A DNA stretch of 64,000 nucleotides. Source: Shewanella olleyana (GTDB taxonomy: Bacteria; Pseudomonadota; Gammaproteobacteria; Enterobacterales; Shewanellaceae). Location: assembly GCF_023283825.1 (NCBI RefSeq), contig NZ_JAKILD010000003.1, positions 1 to 64,000 of the forward strand, in the 5' to 3' direction. The position numbers and the translations under genes are program-made. This document shows positions 44,031 to 53,502 of this stretch, in pieces (the stretch's first letter is position 1; each line of letters begins with the position of its first letter). The notes beneath the pieces were generated by a model. The model ran no database searches and had not been told where the DNA came from. It saw only the letters and a program-made list of their open reading frames with translations.

Positions 44031-45044
44031 TTATCCCATAAACCATAAGGTAATCACAGTGTAAACAGGGATACCTAATATCACATTGAACGGGAAAGTA
44101 ATCCCCAATGATGCACTAATCGACAAGCTATGATTGGCTTGAGGCAATACCACTCTCATTGCAGCTGGTACTGCAATGTAAGAAGCACTCGCACCAAGTA
44201 CCGCAATTAAAATGACCCCACCAGTTGAAAGTCCCATCAACATGCCTAAGCCACAACCTAAAAAACCACCTATTAATGGCATAGCCACACTAAACGCTAA
44301 TATGAAGCTGCCAGCTCGCTTTATATCACTCAAACGACTGGCCGCTACCATACCCATTTCTAATAAAAATAATGCTAGCACCCCATTAAATAAATCGAAA
44401 AATAGTGGTGCGATAGAATAGGTTTTTTCTGCAGCTAAAAAACCGATAATTAAACTGCCCACCATAAGCACAATGCCTTGATTGAAAAACATTTCATGAA
44501 GCAATTTTTTAGATGAAGATAGTTTTAGAACAAGCTGCTTAATATTGGGCGCTTTAATTACTGGCTGTGAAAAACCGGATACTTCACCATCAGCACTCAT
44601 ACTTGGAGTTGATGGCTTAGCCAACATAATACCCACTACAATCGCAGGCATTTCTAGCAACACAACAAACAATGGAATATAGGCTTCGTAAGCAATATTT
44701 TTACTCTCTAAATAAGCCACCGCCACCGCGTAAGTCCCAACACTTACCGAGCCATAATGTGCAGCTATTGACGCTGCATCATGACGTTCAAAAAGACCGA
44801 TATAATGCAAAATCGGGAAGGCAATAAAAGGCAGTAATAGACCAAACAACAGAATATAAATTGACTGAGATAATAAGGCCCAAGAAGCATGCTCAGCAAG
44901 AGCAACACCGCCCTTGAGGCCTATAGCAATCATTAAAAATAACATTAATGCTTGGTATAGGCTTTTAGGAAATTCAATTTTAGCACCAGCTAAAACAGCC
45001 ACGACCCCTAACAAGAAAAAGCCAATGCTGACATCTATCTGCAC
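44031..45044 (-). CDS. sbtA: SbtA-type sodium-dependent bicarbonate permease
   Basis: 337-aa polytopic protein of the SbtA/DUF897 family: FPKSLYQALMLFLMIAIGLKGG, HYGSVSVGTYAVAVAYLE, LEMPAIVVGIMLA in the first repeat, and LFLLEMGMVAASRL, LGASASYIAVPAAMRVVLPQ, ASLGITFPFNVILGIPVY in the second, the two inverted halves expected for this fold. The cytosolic loop about 143-185 is variable. GTG start at 45044 with GGAGA seven bases upstream. It overlaps the preceding small gene by 10 bp and is divergent from a CbbR/CmpR-like LysR gene, which fits regulation by inorganic carbon supply. Confidence 0.85.
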   Translation of the reverse strand: MQIDVSIGFFLLGVVAVLAGAKIEFPKSLYQALMLFLMIAIGLKGGVALAEHASWALLSQSIYILLFGLLLPFIAFPILHYIGLFERHDAASIAAHYGSVSVGTYAVAVAYLESKNIAYEAYIPLFVVLLEMPAIVVGIMLAKPSTPSMSADGEVSGFSQPVIKAPNIKQLVLKLSSSKKLLHEMFFNQGIVLMVGSLIIGFLAAEKTYSIAPLFFDLFNGVLALFLLEMGMVAASRLSDIKRAGSFILAFSVAMPLIGGFLGCGLGMLMGLSTGGVILIAVLGASASYIAVPAAMRVVLPQANHSLSISASLGITFPFNVILGIPVYTVITLWFMG

Positions 45045-45256
45045 GAGTTATCTCCTACTGACACTGTTTGGGTCAGAGTAGTACTATGGCGAGCTTTTCT
45101 TTTCCCCACCCTAAATGACATTAATGTCAGCAGTGATAATCCGCTCCCTAGCGCGACTAGCCCTAGACCTGCCGAATCACTTTTAGCCACCAGCCCACCT
45201 AAAAGCACCAAAGTAAATGCTACAACGAGATTAAAAATGAGTTGTCTATAAAGCAT
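45035..45256 (-). CDS. Small two-TM protein co-transcribed with sbtA
   Basis: 73 aa; two hydrophobic segments (LIFNLVVAFTLVLLGGLVA and GLGLVALGSGLSLLTLMSF) followed by a basic, Thr-rich tail. GGAG lies six bases before the ATG. The end overlaps the start of sbtA by 10 bp, which implies translational coupling. I do not recognise a family; a partner or accessory subunit of the transporter is possible. Confidence 0.65.
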   Translation of the reverse strand: MLYRQLIFNLVVAFTLVLLGGLVAKSDSAGLGLVALGSGLSLLTLMSFRVGKRKARHSTTLTQTVSVGDNSCR

Positions 45257-45349
45257 GGGGATCTCCGCGCGATGTATTAATTCCGATAAACCGATAGCGA
45301 GATTATGACAATTATAATAAATAGATAAAAATTGATATTACCTATAGGA

Positions 45350-45371
45350 TATATAGATATAAATCTATATA
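45350..45371. promoter_or_regulatory. Candidate LysR operator between sbtA operon and its regulator
   Basis: TATATAGAT-ATAA-ATCTATATA is a 9-bp perfect inverted repeat in the divergent promoter region. It contains the T-N11-A pattern used by LysR proteins and lies 94 bp upstream of the small membrane gene. Confidence 0.45.
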
Positions 45372-45539
45372 AGTATTTTGTAGCCTATCGTTATAAAATA
45401 CCTAACCTGCACGAAAAAAGGTTGATATTAGAGAGCCTTCGAATCAGTAGTGCATACCAATAAATAATCCTGAGCCGCGATAAATAACGCTAAGAACCAG
45501 TAAATAAATGGGAATATGTAAATAAGTGAGAGTCAAAAG

Positions 45540-46487
45540 ATGGAATCTAGATTACACGCCCATATAGGCACAATTAGACAACTGGAAATTTTACTCGCCG
45601 TTCACGATAGGGGCGGGATCAATGAAGCCGCAAAAGCACTATTTCTTACTCAACCCACGGTATCAATTCAGATGAAAAAGCTGGCCGAAGCCGTTGGTGA
45701 GCCTATCTATCGCTTCAGTAATAGAAAGTTAGTTTTTACTGAAATTGGTCTAGAAATGGTCAAAACTGCAGTAGAAGTATTAGACAGTTTTGCTCGTTTG
45801 GATATGTCCTTAGGTAAAATGCGTCAAGGGCAATCTGGCACGCTTCGTATTGCTGTTGTCACCACGTCAAAATACTTTATCCCCCATTTATTAGGCCCTT
45901 TTTGCGAACAATATCCAGACATCGATATTCAGCTCAATGTAGGCAATCGCGAGCAAACCATAGAGCGACTCAAACAAGGTATTGATGACTTTTATGTGTT
46001 TAGTCACCCTCCCATTGATAGTGACTCAGACAGTATTGAGCTACTGCAAAACCCATTAGTAGCAATTGCACACCAAGCTCACCCACTGGCTCAACACAAA
46101 CAGGTCAGTCTTGAGCAGCTTTGCCAGGCGCCGTTTCTTATTAGAGAGAAAGGCTCAGGCACTCGTCACGCTATAGAAGCATTCTTTAAAGATCATGAGC
46201 TTAATCCTAACGTAAAGATGACCATTGAAAGTAACGAGGCCATTAAACATTGCGTAATGGCTAAGTTAGGGATATCAATACTGTCTGCTCACACCCTGAC
46301 TTATGGCGGTCAGAATGACTTAATCCGTCTGCCGATTAAAGAGCTGCCTATCAATGCAAAATGGTTTTTTGTGTGGTCTAAGTCTAAAAGGCACACTTTG
46401 GTTGCTAACCAGTTTTTAGAACATATCCAAACCAATGGCAGACAATTATTGGAGCAAGAATTACAACGAAATGGTATAGAATCATAA
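45540..46487 (+). CDS. LysR-family regulator, CbbR/CmpR-like, divergent from sbtA
   Basis: 315 aa. Winged helix at about 10-68 (IRQLEILLAVHDRGGINEAA, LTQPTVSIQMKKLAEAVGEP) then a LysR effector domain (GTLRIAVVTTSKYFIPHLLGPFC, REQTIERLKQGIDDFYVFSH). This variant of the helix-turn-helix and the TTSKYFIPHLLGPF strand are typical of CbbR/CmpR/RbcR regulators that sense carbon status. Divergence from sbtA supports control of bicarbonate uptake. The end lies 22 bp from the convergent gene at 46509, with no clear terminator. Confidence 0.85.
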   Translation: MESRLHAHIGTIRQLEILLAVHDRGGINEAAKALFLTQPTVSIQMKKLAEAVGEPIYRFSNRKLVFTEIGLEMVKTAVEVLDSFARLDMSLGKMRQGQSGTLRIAVVTTSKYFIPHLLGPFCEQYPDIDIQLNVGNREQTIERLKQGIDDFYVFSHPPIDSDSDSIELLQNPLVAIAHQAHPLAQHKQVSLEQLCQAPFLIREKGSGTRHAIEAFFKDHELNPNVKMTIESNEAIKHCVMAKLGISILSAHTLTYGGQNDLIRLPIKELPINAKWFFVWSKSKRHTLVANQFLEHIQTNGRQLLEQELQRNGIES

Positions 46488-46508
46488 CGAGTAAGCTTTG
46501 CAGCTAGC

Positions 46509-47102
46509 CTAAATAACACTGTAGCCTTTACCTTCAAGGCATGCTGCTCGAGCTTGATAAAAATTTTGCTCGCCTTGGGTATTTGCCGTTTGAACTTGAG
46601 CCTGTTGTTGCGCAGCTTGCTGCTGAGCGGCTTGTTGTTGCTGTTCAGCTTGTTGAATATTACTGCGGCGACTTTGACGTCTTGCTGCGACAGCACCAAT
46701 GGCAGCACCAGTTTGTGCAGCATCACTACGATCATCATCACCGAATTCTGCAATCATAGCGCCAGCAGCAGCGCCAGCCATCGCACCTCGCATGCCAGAG
46801 CCTCTATCAGCAGAGTCATTACCATCAGGTGTAACTTGAGTTGTTGCCGTTGATGTTGATGTTGATGTTGATGCAGCGACAGTTAGTGGCTGACTTGGGT
46901 TATAGCCTGTTTGCGATACCGCCCAACTGGCGCAACTCGCTTCATCAGCAGCTTGCTGTTCACTTGTCTGATTTTGCTGTGGAAATACATACTGCGCAGC
47001 ATAACTGTCATTCACTGCAGAGAAATTAATCATTATTGCGATAGTAAAAATTGATAATATTCTAGCTCGTTTAGATAACGAGTTATTGGTATATATAGGC
47101 AT
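46509..47102 (-). CDS. Glycine-zipper envelope protein (YMGG-like)
   Basis: 197 aa with a long signal peptide (ends SYAA). A Thr/Ser low-complexity stretch (ASTSTSTSTATT) leads into a glycine zipper GMRGAMAGAAAGAMIAEFGD and AAQTGAAIGAVAARR, as in YMGG-like and outer-membrane lipoprotein-type zippers. A Gln/Ala coiled tract QQQQAAQQQAAQQQAQVQ follows, and the C-terminus has FYQARAACLEGKGYSVI with a conserved cysteine. GGGAG precedes the ATG. Probably a membrane-inserted envelope protein; role unknown. Confidence 0.75.
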   Translation of the reverse strand: MPIYTNNSLSKRARILSIFTIAIMINFSAVNDSYAAQYVFPQQNQTSEQQAADEASCASWAVSQTGYNPSQPLTVAASTSTSTSTATTQVTPDGNDSADRGSGMRGAMAGAAAGAMIAEFGDDDRSDAAQTGAAIGAVAARRQSRRSNIQQAEQQQQAAQQQAAQQQAQVQTANTQGEQNFYQARAACLEGKGYSVI

Positions 47103-47197
47103 CTTACTCCCTTTCCAGTGAAGAACTTGGTGAACAAATAATCACCTACAACCAATACAGATAGTTACCAAATCGCGCCAAATAAAAATCTAACTGC

Positions 47198-47310
47198 CTA
47201 GGGGTGGTTTATCTTAGTCGGTCATGTTTCGTTTTAACTAGAATCCTTTTTAATTGAGGCGAGTTGATTGCTGCCTAGCAAACTAGGCGAGTTAAATTCA
47301 CAAAAATCCG
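47198..47310. mobile_element. Degenerate relic of a family A MITE-like element
   Basis: The stretch with TTTTTAATTGAGGCGAGTTG and GCCTAGCAAACTAGGCG aligns loosely with the end module of family A (TTTTAATTGAGGCGGAT, GCCTAGTCATCTAAGCG). The terminal repeat is hardly recognisable. Boundaries are approximate. Confidence 0.4.
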
Positions 47311-47375
47311 TTAAACAATAAATAAAGCAATTTGGACACCCCTTCGAAGCGGTTGAGCCTAAACTATTTAGTCAC

Positions 47376-48827
47376 CTATCCATCTTTAAGTAAAGCCACA
47401 TAAAACCTAATAATCGCCATTGATAGAAAAACGATAACCAAAAGATTAAGTGATAACGTCACATCATAAATAGGCGTCAAATGCATTGCATTCATCGTCA
47501 TTACCATCAATATGTTACCACCCAATACTTTCTGAATACCGAGTTTAGGTGTAGAACATACGCGCCAAATCAAGAATAAATTAATGAAATAAAACAAAGC
47601 AAGTTGCCATACTTCAGTTAGGGTTGGCATGATAAGAACATATTCAGTCAACACTATCGCACCAAAGATTAACACGCCGATTAAGGCATCATTTACCATC
47701 TGTTTGGGCATAGACACAATAGTAAAAGACAAAACAGTGCTAATTAAAGGAAATAAAATACCAATAGGTAATGGAATAAAAATCCACATAGCAAAACATG
47801 TAGCAATAACCATCATGACGATTAATGCATCTTTTAACCGAGCTTTAAACGGCATTAAAGGAGCTATTTCAGCTGATAACTGCTTCCATGAAGTGTTGAC
47901 TTTTAATGCTGTGACACTTTGCATTTCTTTACCTTGATTTGACAACAGCAGCCTTTCTTCCGCTATCAATTCTAAAGCTTGAGAAACAGTCTGTAACTGC
48001 TCCAAATGACGAAGTCTAATTTCATGTTGCTCAATATTACCTATATTAGTATTAGTTTCTTTACTCAATACATCCAATAAGGTCAACAGAGACTCATAAT
48101 AAATGGTTACATGCTTTTTCCAGTGGGACTTGTGCTGATACAACAAGTAGTTACCAGACAAAGGTAAGTTAAGTATGGGCTGTACAGCCTCTATGACTTT
48201 GAGAGTATCATTAAGTTTTTTTTCTACGGCTTGCGACTTTTCTTGCGCTAAACCATGATCTGATTTCAGAAACTGAGTTATTTCAGTACAAGATTGGGAT
48301 AAATTTTCATTCACTAAATCTAGACCTTGTAGAAATGATTTTTCACTATTTTTAGGCCAAATAAAACGAAACACGATTGAAAATACAATCACACCTAGTA
48401 ACGTTTCCTGTACTCTCAATATGATTGTATTGAAAGAAACGACATCACTAAAACTTCCAACTGCGCAAATTAATGCACACACAACAAAACCAATTTTGAA
48501 GATGTAACCGTAGCGAACATTATAAGATAGGAACGCACATATACCGGCTAATAATAGATAAACAGCAATGAATAACCCAGGTTCTTGGCTAAACAAAGCA
48601 ATCATTATAATGGCAACAAATGAGCCTAATAACGTACCCAAAACCCTGTTACGAGCAATTTTAATTGAGTGGCTGTATGATTCATTCGCCGCTAATGTCA
48701 CCACTGTTACTGCAGACCAATATGGCCTGTCCCATCCAAAAGCTAATGCGAGGACAATTGCGATTGAGCAAGCAAAAGCAACCTTTATTGCATCTTTTGT
48801 TGCATCACTTAAAGCATGAATAAACAT
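47376..48827 (-). CDS. FUSC-family aromatic acid efflux protein (AaeB-like)
   Basis: Inner-membrane component of an efflux pump like AaeAB. 483 aa from ATG 48827; a longer frame to 48863 adds 12 poorly conserved residues. Two membrane blocks, each about six helices, at about 15-165 and 335-480 (GWDRPYWSAVTVVTLAANES, RVLGTLLGSFVAI, LPIGILFPLISTVL), are separated by a cytoplasmic helical domain (170-330). WPYWSAxTV and NRxxGTxxG are FUSC signatures. The gene follows the HlyD-type partner by about 100 bp. Confidence 0.85.
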   Translation of the reverse strand: MFIHALSDATKDAIKVAFACSIAIVLALAFGWDRPYWSAVTVVTLAANESYSHSIKIARNRVLGTLLGSFVAIIMIALFSQEPGLFIAVYLLLAGICAFLSYNVRYGYIFKIGFVVCALICAVGSFSDVVSFNTIILRVQETLLGVIVFSIVFRFIWPKNSEKSFLQGLDLVNENLSQSCTEITQFLKSDHGLAQEKSQAVEKKLNDTLKVIEAVQPILNLPLSGNYLLYQHKSHWKKHVTIYYESLLTLLDVLSKETNTNIGNIEQHEIRLRHLEQLQTVSQALELIAEERLLLSNQGKEMQSVTALKVNTSWKQLSAEIAPLMPFKARLKDALIVMMVIATCFAMWIFIPLPIGILFPLISTVLSFTIVSMPKQMVNDALIGVLIFGAIVLTEYVLIMPTLTEVWQLALFYFINLFLIWRVCSTPKLGIQKVLGGNILMVMTMNAMHLTPIYDVTLSLNLLVIVFLSMAIIRFYVALLKDG

Positions 48828-48929
48828 AGTAAGTCGCCTGACTAATGGAATGGAAACGAGCAAGCTAGAGCACCGTTAGTACTTAACTAAAGGTGCTTAA
48901 ACAAGGGTACTGAAAATTAATGATAATTC

Positions 48930-49793
48930 TTATGATTTAAAAATCTTGACTGATGCAGTCAGCCCGACACGCAACTGAACAGCTTCTGGTACATTATTTA
49001 TACGAATTTTAACTGGCACTCGCTGTGCTAAACGAATCCATTGAAAATTAGGGTTAACATTAGGTAACAAGGTATTGCCGGTACTTCCATCTGACTTTGC
49101 AATGCCATAACCAATGCTGTCGACTTCAGCATCGATGATTTCATCCGGATTCATCATTAACGCAACAGTGGCTTTATTGCCCGCTTTAACGCCCTCTAAA
49201 TCCGTCTCTTTAAAAAAGCCTTCAATCCAAAAGCTGTTTTCATCAATTAATGCCACGACCGGATTATTGGCTACCACTTGCGCCCCGATTCTCAGGTTCA
49301 AGTTAGTAATAAATCCATCTGTCGGCGCAATCACCTTAGTAAAATCTAAGTTTAATTGAGCTTGCTCTACAACAGCTTTGACTGAAGCTAGATTAGCTTT
49401 AGCTGTTTGAACTGCATTTTCATAGTTATTCAAATCTAAAACCGACACAGTGCCATGAGTTCTGCTTTCCAATGCTTGAGCACGGTTATTCTCATTCAAT
49501 GCTTTTTCAAGTAACGCCTGAGCTTGAAGCTCCTTAGCGAGGGCGTTATTTAAGTCTGCAATGTAAAGACTCGGTTCAATTTCAAAAAGTATATCTCCCT
49601 GCTTAACCTGGCTATTGTCATCGATATATACCTTAGTTACAGGGCCTGTCACTCTTGGCGTTATTTGAACAATGTGCGCTCTGACTTGCCCGTCGCGAGT
49701 CCATGGGTTTTCTGTGTAGTTTTGGTACTGAATAAACATTCCAAAGCCAGCAATAGCAACAATAATCAATGTTGTTAGGTATCTAAACATCAT
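48930..49793 (-). CDS. HlyD/EmrA-type membrane fusion protein (AaeA-like)
   Basis: 287 aa from ATG 49793 with AGGA six bases upstream (the frame opens earlier at 49850). An N-terminal membrane anchor (YLTTLIIVAIAGFGMFIQY) is followed by the lipoyl halves NPWTRDGQVRAHIVQITPRV and TKVIAPTDGFITNLNLRIG, a helical hairpin in between, and a beta-barrel domain ending GLTASVKIF. It should bridge the FUSC pump to an outer-membrane channel. DUF1656, HlyD and FUSC genes in this order match the aaeXAB operon. Confidence 0.85.
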   Translation of the reverse strand: MMFRYLTTLIIVAIAGFGMFIQYQNYTENPWTRDGQVRAHIVQITPRVTGPVTKVYIDDNSQVKQGDILFEIEPSLYIADLNNALAKELQAQALLEKALNENNRAQALESRTHGTVSVLDLNNYENAVQTAKANLASVKAVVEQAQLNLDFTKVIAPTDGFITNLNLRIGAQVVANNPVVALIDENSFWIEGFFKETDLEGVKAGNKATVALMMNPDEIIDAEVDSIGYGIAKSDGSTGNTLLPNVNPNFQWIRLAQRVPVKIRINNVPEAVQLRVGLTASVKIFKS

Positions 49794-49836
49794 CAAATTT
49801 CCTGTGTAAAACGAATAAATAAATTGTTGAGTACTG

Positions 49837-50040
49837 CTAGGTGATAGCAATAAACTGGCTTAATACCAAAGCAAAAATCGCAATAACGCTAATTTCTACA
49901 ATGGCTGGGGCAACAACAGTGCGATGCCAACCCAAACGATTCGCAATAAACATCACCACGACTGTAAGAAGGTAAGCGCAAACGATAACCACCATCAGTG
50001 GTGGGCAGTAGACTTCACCTAGTGCAATTTCATGAGGCAT
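49837..50040 (-). CDS. DUF1656 small membrane protein (AaeX-like)
   Basis: 67 aa: MPHEIALGEVYCPPLMVVIV, the DUF1656 pattern (E-x-x-x-x-G-V-Y-x-P-P), two membrane helices with a short RLGWHR loop. AGGAT precedes the ATG. First gene of the AaeXAB-like operon; its job in the pump is not known. Confidence 0.85.
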   Translation of the reverse strand: MPHEIALGEVYCPPLMVVIVCAYLLTVVVMFIANRLGWHRTVVAPAIVEISVIAIFALVLSQFIAIT

Positions 50041-50222
50041 AGCAATCCTGTGTGGGTATTTATTGATGTGGCCATGGTAATGCTGTCAACTGGAAATAAA
50101 TAATCGCTTTTGATGGATCAAACCCATCACAAATAAGATTATTGATGTAAACTATAAGAAAGAATTAGTTAAACCAATGTATTAACTATCAAAAATGAAC
50201 TTAACAGTATTACGGGGGGACA

Positions 50223-51110
50223 ATGAACTTTAGTCTGGAACAACTGCGTGCTTTTGTCGCTGTATACGAGCAACGCTCTTTCAGCAAAGCAGCAGTAAAA
50301 CTTGAGAAACACCGCACCACAATCGGCCAAGTGATTACTAATTTAGAAGATCAAGTCGCGGTAGAGTTATTCGAACGAGTAGGCAGAGCTGTAGAACCTA
50401 CAACTGATGGAGAGTTGCTTTATCATTATGCTAAACAAACTGTTCAGCAAGCAATGACATTTGATAAAGTGGCTTTAAGCCTTTCTTTTGGCGGCTTTGA
50501 ATCGATTACCATTGCATATTGCAGCTTTATGCCGCCTCAATTGTTATCGGAGATACGTTTGAACTTGGACGTTGAGTTTCCTAACATGAAGGTCAACTTT
50601 ATTATTCGAAACAAGTCTGACATCAAAAAGGGAATTGTTGATGGAACAATACATTTTGCATTTGTTAATATTTACCGTAGCGATGTGATCAACAGTATTG
50701 ATTCAAGTTACCTTAAAAATATTGATTTCAGTTTATGTGTTGGTAAAAGAAACCCTATCGCGTCAATGAATGCGGGCGAAACTTTTAACGCAATGAAGTC
50801 CTCTAGACAACTCATTCTCAAGTCACTAATTGAAGATGAGATGAGTGAAAAAGTCATTTTATCAGCAGAATATGAAGTCATTGATCAACTTGCTTTACTC
50901 ATTAACTTTTTGGAAAAAAATATTGGATGGTCTGTCCTGCCAAGCAGTATCATGCGAAATCAATACATTGATGAAAAACTCACAGTATTTGAATGTGACC
51001 AATTGCAAGAAAAGCTGCAAGTCCCCATTTCGTTATGGAGCCCTCACTCAAAGCAAACGACACCTATTAGAAAAAATATTATTAATACTTTCAACCAATC
51101 AGATTTATAG
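50223..51110 (+). CDS. LysR-family regulator divergent from the AaeXAB-like operon
   Basis: 295 aa. The DNA-binding part is MNFSLEQLRAFVAVYEQRSF, SKAAVKLEKHRTTIGQVITN, typical winged helix of the LysR family; the effector domain is diverged (ITIAYCSFMPPQLLSEIRLN, VDGTIHFAFVNIYRSDVI). A very G-rich ribosome site (GGGGGGA) precedes the ATG. Its position opposite the efflux genes matches aaeR, so control of that operon is likely; the inducer is probably an aromatic acid, by analogy only. Confidence 0.8.
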   Translation: MNFSLEQLRAFVAVYEQRSFSKAAVKLEKHRTTIGQVITNLEDQVAVELFERVGRAVEPTTDGELLYHYAKQTVQQAMTFDKVALSLSFGGFESITIAYCSFMPPQLLSEIRLNLDVEFPNMKVNFIIRNKSDIKKGIVDGTIHFAFVNIYRSDVINSIDSSYLKNIDFSLCVGKRNPIASMNAGETFNAMKSSRQLILKSLIEDEMSEKVILSAEYEVIDQLALLINFLEKNIGWSVLPSSIMRNQYIDEKLTVFECDQLQEKLQVPISLWSPHSKQTTPIRKNIINTFNQSDL

Positions 51111-51223
51111 TTCAGTTAATTTGGTATAAAAATAATAAAAATGTCATATAAACTTATCCTCTATGGACATTAGATTACTTTGTATGAAACTGGAGCGATT
51201 TTATAACTAGGTGAAGACTTTAA

Positions 51224-51352
51224 TGCTTTGCATCCATATCAGTTCGCGTATCTCTAGCTAACTTAACTCATGATGAATACGAGTTAATTTGCCGCGAAAC
51301 TCGCGCTGTATTAGATGAGTACTTTACTGGACTCCAAGCAACGCAAGCTTAG
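51224..51352 (+). pseudogene. Possible 3' gene fragment of unknown identity
   Basis: An open frame without a start codon reads ISVRVSLANLTHDEYELICR then ETRAVLDEYFTGLQATQA and a stop. It has protein-like composition and is followed 32 bp later by a strong terminator, so it looks like the surviving 3' end of a lost gene. I do not recognise the family. The stretch 51111-51223 upstream and 51412-51618 downstream hold nothing recognisable. Confidence 0.35.
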
Positions 51353-51383
51353 TGAAATATTGGCTTAGCAGTATAACTTGATT

Positions 51384-51411
51384 AAAACGCCAATCATTTG
51401 ATTGGCGTTTT
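51384..51411 (+). terminator. Terminator behind the gene fragment
   Basis: AAAACGCCAATCA, loop TT, TGATTGGCGTTTT: a 13-bp perfect stem. The nearest intact upstream gene on this strand is the LysR regulator, 270 bp away. Confidence 0.85.
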
Positions 51412-51618
51412 GTTAACTGAATTCTTGCATCTATATGGTTAAAATCAATTATAACGATTCAAGATCACAGACTATTATAAGTATTATTGAAATCTTATAG
51501 TTAAGCGCTTATAAGCTAAAGGTGAATTAGCATGTTAATCACTAATACGATAATAGTGCTCTAAGGCGCTGCTACACTTTAATCTTCACTACATTATTCA
51601 ATAAAAAATAGGTCATCA

Positions 51619-52473
51619 ATGAAAGGTATTATTTCAATTCAGTCCCACGTGGTTTTTGGTCATGCTGGCAATAGCTCTGCCGTGTTTCCACTGCAACGTA
51701 TGGGGATGGAAGTTTGGCCTATTCATACCGTGCAATTTTCTAATCACACCCAGTACCAACAAGGTTGGCGTGGTCGTGCGTTTTCAGCCAATGACATTAA
51801 TGAGCTAGTGACAGGTATTGAAAACATAGAAAAACTTGCCGACTGCCAAGCGGTGTTATCTGGTTACCAAGGTAGCGCCGAGCAATGCCAAGTGATTATT
51901 AAGACCGTCAAAAAAGTTAAACAACACAATCCTGCAGCGTTATATGTATGCGATCCTGTCATGGGTGATCCTGAAAAGGGCTGTATTCTCGCCGATGGTA
52001 TTACTGAACAACTCATCAATGATGTCATGCCAATTGCTGATGTTATTGTGCCTAATCAATTTGAGTTAACTCAGTTTACCCAAATGGAAATAACCAACCT
52101 TGAACAAGCAAAAGCCGCTTGTGAAAAAGCCTTATCGTTAGGGCCAAAAATGGTGTTAGTGAAACATTTACACTCTATTGCCGATGATACCTTCACCATG
52201 ATGCTGGCAACGCAACAAGGCTGCTATATCAGCCAACGACCTCAACTTGAATTTGCTAAACAACCTGTCGGTGTCGGCGACTTAATTTCAGCGTTATTTA
52301 CTGGTGGATTATTAACAGGAATGTCGCCAGTTGCTGCATTTGAACACGCTACCAATGCCAGTTACGGCGTGCTTAAGGAAACTCAAGTTCGCCAACAGTG
52401 GGAACTGCAAACAATTGCGGCACAAAACGAGTTAGTCTCACCAAGTGAGTGCTTCACTGCTAAGCCAGTTTAA
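51619..52473 (+). CDS. pdxY: Pyridoxal kinase PdxY
   Basis: 284-aa ribokinase-fold enzyme that phosphorylates pyridoxal with ATP in the vitamin B6 salvage pathway. Family motifs: [74 protein letters not shown] and the C-terminal [16 protein letters not shown] with the catalytic aspartate. The length matches E. coli PdxY (287). It is monocistronic with its own terminator. Confidence 0.95.
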   Translation: MKGIISIQSHVVFGHAGNSSAVFPLQRMGMEVWPIHTVQFSNHTQYQQGWRGRAFSANDINELVTGIENIEKLADCQAVLSGYQGSAEQCQVIIKTVKKVKQHNPAALYVCDPVMGDPEKGCILADGITEQLINDVMPIADVIVPNQFELTQFTQMEITNLEQAKAACEKALSLGPKMVLVKHLHSIADDTFTMMLATQQGCYISQRPQLEFAKQPVGVGDLISALFTGGLLTGMSPVAAFEHATNASYGVLKETQVRQQWELQTIAAQNELVSPSECFTAKPV

Positions 52474-52520
52474 ATAGCGATATGATTCTGTTGTAAGTTA
52501 TTTCTTTAAATTTTAGACAA

Positions 52521-52550
52521 AAAAGCCTGAAATTTAAATTTCAGGCTTTT
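52521..52550. terminator. Bidirectional terminator after pdxY
   Basis: A perfect 30-bp palindrome, AAAAGCCTGAAATTT and its complement, without a loop. It lies between pdxY and the convergent Nudix gene and can work in both directions. Confidence 0.85.
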
Positions 52551-52637
52551 ACGACAAATAAATAAAACGGCGTTTTTTTGGTCATTAAAGTGTAAATAGC
52601 GGATTCATAATCACCAGATGCAACAAGAGCTGGCAGA

Positions 52638-53168
52638 TTACAGTAACTCTCGTTTAATCAGCTTTAACAGAAACGTTTCACGTTCGATAGATAAACCTTT
52701 CTTATTACTATTGGCTATCGTATCAAGGTTATGTTGAATCGCTTCATCAATATCTATCCAAACTGGTTTCATGCCATTATTGATTTCGTGACTTTCAAAG
52801 CGTGTTTCGCCTAGTTCACTATCGATATCGCAGGTATAACAATACGACAGCATATGGATTAGCGTCATGCCATCACGCGCCCAAGGGCGATATTCTTCAT
52901 AAAGGCCAAACTCATTGATATTGCGAATCGATTTAGCGCCCGTTTCTTCTTGCAGCTCGCGAACTAAGCCTTCTTCAATCTCTTCATGCTCATCGACTCC
53001 ACCACCCGGTAAAGTGTAATCATGATAACGCTCGGTATAGAGCATCAAGATGTTATTCCCATCAAGCACTATTGCTCTAGCCGCTCGACGAGTCAGCATA
53101 GTGCCTTGCTGCTGAGCGACCAATTCAAATGGCGTATCAGGATGATGGCTGGTTTTTAAATGCCGCAT
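52638..53168 (-). CDS. Nudix hydrolase
   Basis: 176 aa. The Nudix box reads GGGVDEHEEIEEGLVRELQE then ETGAKS, matching Gx5Ex7REUxEExGU. The core starts RRAARAIVLDGNNILMLYTE and includes YTLPGGG. It should hydrolyse a nucleoside diphosphate linked to another group; the subtype is not clear. The ribosome site is weak. No clear operon. Confidence 0.85.
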   Translation of the reverse strand: MRHLKTSHHPDTPFELVAQQQGTMLTRRAARAIVLDGNNILMLYTERYHDYTLPGGGVDEHEEIEEGLVRELQEETGAKSIRNINEFGLYEEYRPWARDGMTLIHMLSYCYTCDIDSELGETRFESHEINNGMKPVWIDIDEAIQHNLDTIANSNKKGLSIERETFLLKLIKRELL

Positions 53169-53502
53169 TACAAGTTCTATTTAATTCAAAAAGCGCATCA
53201 TACGCTAAATTATCCCAAATAACTTTCTCTCAGCCTTTACCCTAACCCTGAAAATCAACCTAATCGCTCTTACCGCATTCACTTTATTAGCAATAACCCG
53301 CCAGCTGTCAGCTGAACGGATAACCACGCAGTTCACTTTAAACCCCGCTAATTTAGCCTTTACATTAAAAACACTTCGATATACATCAATTAAACATAAA
53401 ACACTGAAAACAAAAGAATTTTGATACAGAACCACACAATAGTTAACAAAAAGTAACCACCAATTATGTGCATTTCCTATATTGACCGACAAGGATGTAA
53501 AT

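Noticed and set aside
46541..46853. Two + strand frames opposite the glycine-zipper gene
   Set aside because: They mirror the low-complexity Gln/Ala/Thr codons of the real gene and have repetitive Leu-rich translations.
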